Positions 58,160-64,000 of a stretch of 64,000 bases of DNA are shown here, in pieces. The notes below the pieces were generated by a model, which worked only from the letters and a program-made list of their open reading frames with translations, was not told where the DNA came from and did not search any database. The translations under genes were made by a program, and so were the position numbers. The stretch lies in assembly GCF_016862395.1 (NCBI RefSeq), contig NZ_BOMW01000061.1, positions 1-64,000 on the forward strand. The letters run 5' to 3'. This DNA comes from Actinoplanes siamensis (lineage in GTDB: Bacteria > Actinomycetota > Actinomycetes > Mycobacteriales > Micromonosporaceae). Numbering within the stretch: position 1 is the stretch's first letter; each line of letters begins with the position of its first letter.

Positions 58160-58829
58160 GAGCGTCGGAAACGTGGCCGCGGCGGAGGCCGAGCGCGGCC
58201 ACGCCGAGGTGATCGACCTTGCGGAGCGCGACGCCGACGTGCCGCTGTCGGAGACCGGGCGGCGACAGGCACAGGCCGTCGCACGATTTTTCGAGCAGAG
58301 TCCTGCAAGACCGGATATGGCGATAGTGTCACCATATCTGCGGACTCGTCAGACCGCTTCCGGCCTCCGGATCCCCGTCGTCGTCGACGAACGGCTCCGC
58401 GACCGGGAGCTCGGCGTCCTCGACCTGCTCACCAACGCCGGCGTGCACGCCCGCTTCCCCGAGGAGGCCCGCCGCCGCGCCCGCCTCGGCAAGTTCTACT
58501 ACCGCCCGCCCGGCGGCGAGAGCTGGGCCGACGTGCTGTTGCGGCTCCGGTCGCTGCTGCGCGAGCTGCGCGAGGACCACCCGGGCGGCCGGATCCTGCT
58601 CGTCGGCCACGAGGCCACCGTGTGGCTGATCCGCTCGCTGGCCGAAGGCCTGGCCGAGCCGGAGCTGATGGCGCTGGCCCGGGGCGAGGCCATCGCGAAC
58701 TGCTCGATCAGCTCGTGGCGGGGCGACGGCGGACGCCTGAGCCCGGAGCGCTTCAACGACGTCGGGCACCTGGAGGCCCACGGCGCGCCCGCCACCGAAC
58801 AGGAGGAAGTCCGTGCCGAGACAGCCTGA
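58119..58829 (+). CDS. histidine phosphatase family protein
   Basis: A 236-residue phosphoglycerate-mutase-like phosphatase. The catalytic loop is LGIVRHGESVGN (RHG), with the second Arg in SPYLRTRQTA, the Glu in LRDRELGVLD and the C-terminal His in ILLVGHEATVWLI. Substrates of such enzymes range from sugar phosphates to phosphoproteins. It overlaps the following NAD(P)H-repair gene by 17 bp, so a linked metabolic role is likely. Confidence 0.88.
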   Translation: MKEFAWLGIVRHGESVGNVAAAEAERGHAEVIDLAERDADVPLSETGRRQAQAVARFFEQSPARPDMAIVSPYLRTRQTASGLRIPVVVDERLRDRELGVLDLLTNAGVHARFPEEARRRARLGKFYYRPPGGESWADVLLRLRSLLRELREDHPGGRILLVGHEATVWLIRSLAEGLAEPELMALARGEAIANCSISSWRGDGGRLSPERFNDVGHLEAHGAPATEQEEVRAETA

Positions 58830-59661
58830 GGACCGTGTCATCACCCCGCACCTGCTGCGGGACTGGCCGCTGCCCGATCCGGGGAGCGACAAGAAGACCC
58901 GCGGCACGGTCCTGGTCGTCGGCGGCTCCCGGTTCAACCCGGGGGCCGTGCTGCTGGCCGGCGAGGCCGCGCTGCGCGCCGGCGCCGGCCGGCTGCAGCT
59001 GGCGGTGACCGAGGAGACCGCGATCCCGCTGAGCATCGCGGTCCCCGAAGCCAAGGTCGTCGGGTTCCGGTCCGGCGGCGAGCCGCTGCCCGGCCAGGTG
59101 ACCGAGCTGGCCGCCGAGGCGGACGCGATCCTGATCGGCCCGGGACTCGACGACATCGGCCAGACCGACGCGCTGATGCGGCAGGTGCTCGGCGCGGCCG
59201 GGCCGGACACCGGCGTGGTGCTGGACGCGTACGCCCTGGGCGCCCTCAGCAAGGATCCGTCCCTGCTGAAGCAGTCCCGGGCGGTGCTCACCCCGAACCT
59301 CGTCGAGGCCGAGCACCTGCTCGGCCACGAGCCGGGCGACGACCTGGCCGGCGCCAGCCGGGCGCTGGCCTCCCGGTACCACGCGGTGGCCTCGCTCTAC
59401 GGCCGGATCGCCGACCCGCAGGGCCGGGTCTGGCACGAGCAGAGCAGCGACGCCGGCCTGGGTACCTCGGGCAGCGGCGACGTCCGCGGCGGGATCGTCG
59501 CCGGGCTGCTCGCCCGCGGCGCCGAGCCGGCGCAGGCGGCCTGCTGGGCGGCCTTCGCCCACGCGGTCAGCGGTCAGCGCCTGGCCCCGCGCCGCGGCCG
59601 CACCGGGTTCCTGGCCCGGGAACTGGTGGACGAGGTCGCGTACACGCTGGCCACGGTCTGA
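58813..59661 (+). CDS. nnrD: ADP-dependent NAD(P)H-hydrate dehydratase
   Basis: A 282-residue enzyme from GTG 58813 with AGGAGGAAG upstream. It has the ribokinase-like fold of the YjeF C-terminal domain: GTVLVVGGSRFNPGAVLLAG, AEADAILIGPGLDD, TPNLVEAEHLLG and LGTSGSGDVRGGIVAGLLARG (nucleotide/anion hole with the catalytic Asp). It restores hydrated NADH and NADPH using ADP. The epimerase half, often fused, is not in the window. The neighbouring histidine phosphatase overlaps its start. Confidence 0.85.
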   Translation: MPRQPEDRVITPHLLRDWPLPDPGSDKKTRGTVLVVGGSRFNPGAVLLAGEAALRAGAGRLQLAVTEETAIPLSIAVPEAKVVGFRSGGEPLPGQVTELAAEADAILIGPGLDDIGQTDALMRQVLGAAGPDTGVVLDAYALGALSKDPSLLKQSRAVLTPNLVEAEHLLGHEPGDDLAGASRALASRYHAVASLYGRIADPQGRVWHEQSSDAGLGTSGSGDVRGGIVAGLLARGAEPAQAACWAAFAHAVSGQRLAPRRGRTGFLARELVDEVAYTLATV

Positions 59662-59856
59662 CGCCGCCCGCCCTCCCCGGCCCGGACGGGCGGTGCTCCC
59701 GGCGGCCCGCCGGGCAGTGTTCACCGCGGTCGCCCGGCCGTGCTCGCCGCGCTTCCCAGGTCCGCCGGCGATGATCGTCCCGGCGAAGGCCTCAGCTCGG
59801 CGCCGTCCGCGCCGATCTCGCCATGCTGCGGAAACCATGACGAGGCAGGGGGCACT

Positions 59857-62223
59857 GTGGCGGGCCGTTGGCGATCCTGGTACACGCCCGCCGCCGCCCT
59901 GCTGGCCGCGGCCGAGGTGCTGCTGATCGTGCTGGGCACCCACGCCGGCTTTCCGCGGTTGCTGGTGTGGGCGCCGGCGGTGGGCGGTGTCATGCTCGCG
60001 GTCGCCGCGTTCCGCGGCGCCGCCGGAGCCTTCGGCTCCCCCGGGATCGACAACGACCTGCGTACGTTCTGGGCCCGGCTCTCCGTGGCGATGGGCGTCG
60101 TCCTGGTCGCCGCGATCAGCCAGACCGTGGACGTCAGCACGATGCCGTACACGGGTCTGCCCCCGGTCGGTCCGCGCACCCTGACGTGCTACGTGATCGC
60201 CACGATCCTGGGCAGCACCGCCCTGCTGCGCCTGCCCGGCGGCGGCAGCTCGTGGCGCCAGCTCACCACCGCCGTGCTCGACGTCGCCGTGGTCGCGGTC
60301 ACCGGGGCGATCGCCGCCTCGGAGTATCTCGGCTGGTTCGTGCACAGCTTCAAGCTCAGCGCGTCCGCCTGGTGGCTGAGCGTCGCCATCATGGCGATCG
60401 CCGGCGTCGGCGCTGTCGTCATCGTGAAGATCATGGCGGCGCGACGCAGCCCGGTCCCCCGGGCCGCGCTGTGGTGGCTGGCGCCGATCGGGCTGGCCGG
60501 GCCGCTCTCCACGGTCCTGATGACCATGCTCGAGCCGTGGCCGCACCTGAACGGCAGCGCCGCGGTGCTCCCGTTCGTCGGCTTGTTCGGGGTGCTCGCC
60601 GCCCGGGCGCAGCAGCGCGGTGCCGGGACGCCCGGCGCGCGGGTGCTGGACCTGTCGTCGTACCGCCGCGGCACCGCCATCCCGCTGGTCGCCACCGGCC
60701 TGGTCAGCGTGCTGGTGGCCACGGTCTTCCTGCGCACCGGGCACCTCGGCGCCGTCCAGGTGACCGGCACCACGTGCCTGTTGCTGCTGGTCGTGGCGCG
60801 CCAGACGGTCACGCTGGCGGAGAACGGCACGCTGCTGGACACCGTCGCCCACCAGGCCATGCACGACGAGCTGACCGGCCTGCACAGCCGCCGTTACTTC
60901 ACCGCGGCGCTGACCGAGGCGACCGATACGCACACGGTCCTGCTGATCGACCTCAAGGACTTCCGGGCGGTCAACGACGGCTTGGGGCCGGCTGTGGGAG
61001 ACGCTCTGCTGATCGCGTACGGCCGGCGCCTCCGCGCCCTGGCCGGCGAGGGCGCCGTGGTGGCCCGCCTGGGCGGCGACGAGTTCGGCCTGCTGGTCCC
61101 CGGTGCGGCTGATCTGAGCTCCCGGGTGCTGGCCGCCAACGCCGAGCCGCTCGACGCGGCCGGCCACGAGGTGCTGGTCGAGGTCTCGATCGGGATCGCG
61201 ACCTCCGCCGGCACCGCCGGCCCTTCCCGCGGGGGCGTCCCGGCCGGCGTGGGCCTTCCCGGCGCGGGCATTTCCGCCGGCTCAGGACTTCTGGCCGGCG
61301 TGGCCCTCCACCCCACCGGCTGCGGCCGCGGCTCGGCATACCTGTATCGGCAGGCCGAGATCGCCCTGCGGGAGGCCGCCTCGGGCGCCGGCGACCGGGT
61401 CGTCCGCTACGACGCGTCGCTGGAGCAGCGGCTGTCCCAGCGTGCCACGATCGCCGCGGACCTGCGCCGGGCGCTCGGCGCGGGCGAGTTCCACCTGCTC
61501 TACCAGCCGATCGTCCGGCTCCCGCACGGCACCGTGGCCGGCGTCGAGTCGCTGATCCGCTGGACCCCGGCGGACGGCCGCACGGTCTCCCCCGCCGATT
61601 TCATCCCGGTCGCCGAGGACACCGGCCTGATCGTCGAACTGGGTGCCTGGATCATCGACACGGTCTGCGCCCAGGCGGCCCAGTGGCTTCGGCGGCACGG
61701 CCAGGACGCCCTCCGCTCGATCGCCGTCAACGTCTCCGCCCGCCAGCTGCTCGACCCGAACCTCCCCGAGGTCGTCGCGTCCGCGCTGGCCCGGCACGGC
61801 GTACCCGCGAACCGCCTGACCATCGAGATCACCGAAACCGCCGTCTTCGCCGGCGGCCGCGCGTTGACCACCGTGCAGGCGCTCTCCCAGCTCGGCGTCA
61901 ACCTGGCCCTGGACGACTTCGGCACCGGCCACTCGTCGCTGGGCCTGCTGCGTACCTGCCCGGTGAACGCCATCAAGGTCGACAAGTCCTTCGTCGACGG
62001 CCTGGGCGGCACCCCGCAGCAGGAGGCCATCGCCATCGCGGTGCACGGGATCGCCGAGAGGATGGGCCTCTACACGGTCGCCGAGGGCGTCGAGACCGCC
62101 GCACAGGCGCGGCGCCTGCACGAACTCGGTTACCGCCACGCCCAGGGCTTCCACTTCGCCCCTCCCCTCCCCGCCGCCGGCATCGACGCTCTCCTCGAGG
62201 AGAACAGCCGTCTCGCCGCCTGA
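59857..62223 (+). CDS. GGDEF-EAL protein with polytopic membrane sensor
   Basis: A 788-residue c-di-GMP enzyme from GTG 59857. The N-terminal 310 residues hold about nine hydrophobic segments. The GGDEF domain is canonical at the catalytic loop (VARLGGDEFGLLV) and the first metal Asp (LLIDLKDF), although GHxxGD is GPAVGD. It carries a 30-40-residue Gly/Ala/Pro/Ser insertion after SIGIAT (about 61204-61325). The EAL domain reads GVESLIRW, IEITETA, LDDFGTGHSS, KVDKSFV and AEGVET, so the metal and catalytic residues are kept. It may both make and break c-di-GMP. It is the second such protein in the window, with different degeneracy from the one at 45056. Confidence 0.88.
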   Translation: MAGRWRSWYTPAAALLAAAEVLLIVLGTHAGFPRLLVWAPAVGGVMLAVAAFRGAAGAFGSPGIDNDLRTFWARLSVAMGVVLVAAISQTVDVSTMPYTGLPPVGPRTLTCYVIATILGSTALLRLPGGGSSWRQLTTAVLDVAVVAVTGAIAASEYLGWFVHSFKLSASAWWLSVAIMAIAGVGAVVIVKIMAARRSPVPRAALWWLAPIGLAGPLSTVLMTMLEPWPHLNGSAAVLPFVGLFGVLAARAQQRGAGTPGARVLDLSSYRRGTAIPLVATGLVSVLVATVFLRTGHLGAVQVTGTTCLLLLVVARQTVTLAENGTLLDTVAHQAMHDELTGLHSRRYFTAALTEATDTHTVLLIDLKDFRAVNDGLGPAVGDALLIAYGRRLRALAGEGAVVARLGGDEFGLLVPGAADLSSRVLAANAEPLDAAGHEVLVEVSIGIATSAGTAGPSRGGVPAGVGLPGAGISAGSGLLAGVALHPTGCGRGSAYLYRQAEIALREAASGAGDRVVRYDASLEQRLSQRATIAADLRRALGAGEFHLLYQPIVRLPHGTVAGVESLIRWTPADGRTVSPADFIPVAEDTGLIVELGAWIIDTVCAQAAQWLRRHGQDALRSIAVNVSARQLLDPNLPEVVASALARHGVPANRLTIEITETAVFAGGRALTTVQALSQLGVNLALDDFGTGHSSLGLLRTCPVNAIKVDKSFVDGLGGTPQQEAIAIAVHGIAERMGLYTVAEGVETAAQARRLHELGYRHAQGFHFAPPLPAAGIDALLEENSRLAA

Positions 62224-62271
62224 CTCGCCACCCCTCCCGGAACGCCAGGCATCCGGTGAGAGGTCACCCCA

Positions 62272-63504
62272 TCAGCCGGCGGGCACCACCACACCCTCGA
62301 CGAGCAGGCGACGCACCAGCACCACGCTGTCCGACCCGTCCAGCGGCAGCCGCCCCACCTCGTGCGGCTCGCCGTCGAGCACGAGCCGTACCGCCGTCTC
62401 GCAGTAGCCGGGCAGCGTCAGCGTCCGGCCCGGCAGGCGCAGCGTCATCTCCTCTTCGGTCCGGGTCAGCGACCAGCTGAGCCCGGGACGCAGCACGATC
62501 TCGTCGGACGCGGCGAGGCGATCGGCGAAGTCGAGCTGGGCGAGCGGGCTGAGCGGCGCCGGCCGGGTGGCCGGCACGATGCGGTCGCGCAGGCGCGCGC
62601 CGACCTCCGCCGGGTCCGCTGTCGTCAGCCAGGAGCGCAGGGCGTCGACGGTGGCGGTCACCTCGGCGCCGACGGCCTCCGGGTCGCACGGATCGAAGCC
62701 GTACGGCAGGGTCGCGCGCAGCCGCGAGTCCGCCATCGCCAGCCCCAGCAGCTCCTCCACCAGCGCATAGCGGGTCAGTCCGCGGATGCCGACGGTCAGG
62801 TGCAGGGAACGGCCCTCGGTGGTCCGGGCCGAGTGCAGCCACCCGCGCGGCAGGTACAAGGCGTCGCCGGGCCGCAGCTCCACGTCGAGCGCGGGCGAGC
62901 CCTCGGCGGTGGCCGCCACCTCGTCGGCACGGCCGCCCCAGGGCTGCTTCTCCAGCGGGTCGGGCAGCACGGGCGGGTGGATCAGCCAGCGTTTGGTGCC
63001 CTCCACCTGCAGCACGAACACGTCGTGCGTGTCGTAGTGGGTGGCGAAGCCCTGGCTGGACGGGGGCGTCAGGTACGCGTTGACCTGCAGCGGACGGTTC
63101 AGCTCGGCGCCCAGCCGGCCGGTGAAGTGGACAAGCGGCGGCCAGAGCCGGTGCAGTCCCTGCAGGACCAGCGTGGCGCCGTTCGCGAACAGGCGCATGA
63201 CCTGCTCGTCGTACACCTGGTCGGCGACCTCGGCGCCGGCTCCCCCGCCGCCGGTGTAGCGGCCGGCGGGCAGCACCTTGCCCTGCTGGGCCACGCGCAG
63301 GAAGGGTGTGCGCAGGCCGCGCCGGCTGAGCAGCTCGTCGACCGCGCCGGACGACAGGAGGTCCGTGAAACCGCCCGGGCCGCCGAGATCGGCGGCCCGG
63401 GACAGCAGCGGCTCCCGTCCCCAGTACACGGCGGCGAACTCGTCCCGGTCCACCGCGACGGCGCGGGACAGGGCACTGTCGTGCCTGGTGAGGGCGGTCG
63501 TCAT
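62272..63504 (-). CDS. JmjC/cupin-4 type 2-oxoglutarate oxygenase
   Basis: A 410-residue enzyme of the ribosomal-oxygenase (NO66/MINA53/YcfD) family. The Fe(II) ligands are HYD in GFATHYDTHDVFVLQVEGTK (about His156 and Asp158) and His224 in LYLPRGWLHSA; the lysine in TKRWLIHPP fits the 2-oxoglutarate pocket. The N-terminal VYWGREPLLSRAAD block and the C-terminal winged-helix-like part are typical. Family members hydroxylate Arg or His residues of ribosomal proteins. This gene starts 1 bp after the stop of a repeat peptide, so the peptide is the likely substrate here. There is no ribosome site of its own; translation is probably coupled. Confidence 0.85.
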   Translation of the reverse strand: MTTALTRHDSALSRAVAVDRDEFAAVYWGREPLLSRAADLGGPGGFTDLLSSGAVDELLSRRGLRTPFLRVAQQGKVLPAGRYTGGGGAGAEVADQVYDEQVMRLFANGATLVLQGLHRLWPPLVHFTGRLGAELNRPLQVNAYLTPPSSQGFATHYDTHDVFVLQVEGTKRWLIHPPVLPDPLEKQPWGGRADEVAATAEGSPALDVELRPGDALYLPRGWLHSARTTEGRSLHLTVGIRGLTRYALVEELLGLAMADSRLRATLPYGFDPCDPEAVGAEVTATVDALRSWLTTADPAEVGARLRDRIVPATRPAPLSPLAQLDFADRLAASDEIVLRPGLSWSLTRTEEEMTLRLPGRTLTLPGYCETAVRLVLDGEPHEVGRLPLDGSDSVVLVRRLLVEGVVVPAG

Positions 63505-63505
63505 G

Positions 63506-63766
63506 TCAGGATGCGGACCCGTCGGCGCCGCCGTCGTGGCCCAGCGGGTTCGCGCCGCCGTCGGCCGGGCCCTCGTCGGACGCGCCGCCGTCGGCTCCAC
63601 CGTCCACCGCGCCCGGGTCGGCGCCGCCGTCGGCCGGGCCCTCGCTGCCCGCGCCGCCGTCCGCGCCGCCGTCGTGGCCGCCCGGGTACGCGCCGCCGTC
63701 GGCGGGACCCTCGGCGTCCTTGTCCGCCGGGTCGGAGTTGATGATGTCGTCGTTGCTCAGTGCCAT
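63506..63766 (-). CDS. Asp/Gly/Ala repeat peptide, candidate modified-peptide precursor
   Basis: An 86-residue peptide from ATG 63766 (GGGAT eight bases upstream). Residues 1-18 (MALSNDDIINSDPADKDA) form a leader-like segment; residues 19-86 are three tandem repeats of 23, 23 and 22 residues with the pattern EGPADGGA-x-P-xxx-DGGADGG. It has no Cys, Thr or Arg and one Lys. Asp, Gly and Ala make up most of the peptide; His occurs at the same place in repeats 1 and 3 (GGH, LGH) but is Val in repeat 2. It is certainly disordered. It is directly upstream of the JmjC oxygenase gene in one transcript. A role as substrate for Asp, Asn, Pro or His hydroxylation is inference. Confidence 0.7.
   Translation of the reverse strand: MALSNDDIINSDPADKDAEGPADGGAYPGGHDGGADGGAGSEGPADGGADPGAVDGGADGGASDEGPADGGANPLGHDGGADGSAS
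63509..63712 (-). repeat. three ~69-bp in-frame tandem repeats
   Basis: Units lie at 63644-63712, 63575-63643 and 63509-63574 (the last lacks one codon). Protein identity between units is high in EGPADGGA and DGGADGG and varies at positions 9 and 11-13 (Y/GGH, D/GAV, N/LGH), so conserved frames alternate with variable sites. Confidence 0.85.
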
Positions 63767-63948
63767 GTCGATCCCCTGATTCGGACCTCGTCGGGTGTGG
63801 TGGTCACGCCGTACCCCCAAAGAGATCCCGATAATCCCGTCAGCTGCGCCGCCGGGTCCGCCGCGATCAGGACCACGACGACGAGGAGCTACCGGGCCGC
63901 GTTCCGCAAACGCTAGGGCTGGCCGGCGCCGGCGCGCTTCCGATCCGG

Positions 63949-64000
63949 TCAGCTGTCGGCCTGGTACTCCTCGACCTTCTCGACCGGCCAGCCGATGAAC
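63949..64000 (-). CDS. 3' end of a gene cut by the window edge
   Basis: The minus strand ends with FIGWPVEKVEEYQADS and a stop at 63949-63951. Only 16 residues are visible. The gene lies upstream of the peptide/oxygenase pair in the same direction, with 182 bp between, so it may be a partner. The spacer contains no other gene. Confidence 0.5.
   Translation of the reverse strand, partial: FIGWPVEKVEEYQADS

Noticed and set aside
1..64000. tRNA, rRNA or tmRNA genes
   Set aside because: No tRNA-type arms (GGTTCRA with paired acceptor ends) or rRNA-like conserved stretches were noticed in the intergenic regions by eye. A covariance search was not possible.

Overview
The window is high-GC DNA with dense genes, many GTG or TTG starts, operons whose genes overlap by 4 nt, Tat and lipoprotein signals, CBM2-bearing polysaccharide hydrolases and TGGGAGCGCTCCCA (CebR-type) operators. 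This is typical of a soil actinomycete, and the gene content fits Micromonosporaceae (an Actinoplanes-like genome) best. The genus is an inference. No rRNA, tRNA, CRISPR array or intact insertion sequence was seen.

Layout. 1-5.2 kb is a scarred accessory region: a Tn3-type transposase remnant between two broken genes, an aminoglycoside-phosphotransferase-like protein, a DUF4037-like protein and a VapBC-like pair. 5.2-11 kb holds a membrane protein, two cation diffusion facilitators, a GNAT acetyltransferase, a copper-monooxygenase-like lipoprotein and a small AlpA-like DNA-binding protein. 11.3-15 kb is an operon for the non-phosphorylating L-fucose catabolic route, in which the dehydratase gene has a large internal deletion and the divergent GntR regulator is only a stub. 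15-16.7 kb is a TetR/NAD(P)-binding protein pair divided by three palindromic operators. 16.8-24 kb is a tightly overlapping five-gene operon: cellulose-synthase-like GT2, PMT-like GT39, GT2-GtrA fusion, mono-copper radical oxidase and excalibur protein. It has a long leader containing a strong terminator. 25-30.7 kb is a plant-polysaccharide island (GH5 mannanase, GH5 cellulase and Cip1-like protein, all with CBM2) with CebR-type operators.

31-40.3 kb carries hypothetical genes, a MacB-like efflux operon (adaptor lipoprotein, ATPase, permease), an ATP-grasp protein, a second PIN toxin pair, a GNAT acetyltransferase, a second phosphotransferase and a papain-like protein. 40.4-44.6 kb encodes a full LAL/LuxR regulator and a shorter LuxR protein without the ATPase part. 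45-50 kb has a GGDEF-EAL protein, a patatin, a PQQ-like propeller protein and a GH18 chitinase with an apparently leaderless promoter. 51-62 kb has a cyclase-family protein, a PhoD-like phosphatase with a propeller protein, an AI-2E-family permease, a histidine phosphatase, an NAD(P)H-hydrate dehydratase and a second GGDEF-EAL protein.

The most novel-looking locus is at the right end (62272-63766). An 86-residue Asp/Gly/Ala-rich peptide, built of three 23-residue repeats after an 18-residue leader, sits one base upstream of a JmjC/cupin-type iron oxygenase gene. This arrangement suggests a ribosomally made, hydroxylated repeat peptide. A second theme is gene decay: at least eight gene stubs or broken genes (HTH, transposase, PP2C-like, GntR, fuconate dehydratase, a frameshifted squalene-cyclase-like protein and two membrane-protein stubs) lie between intact genes.
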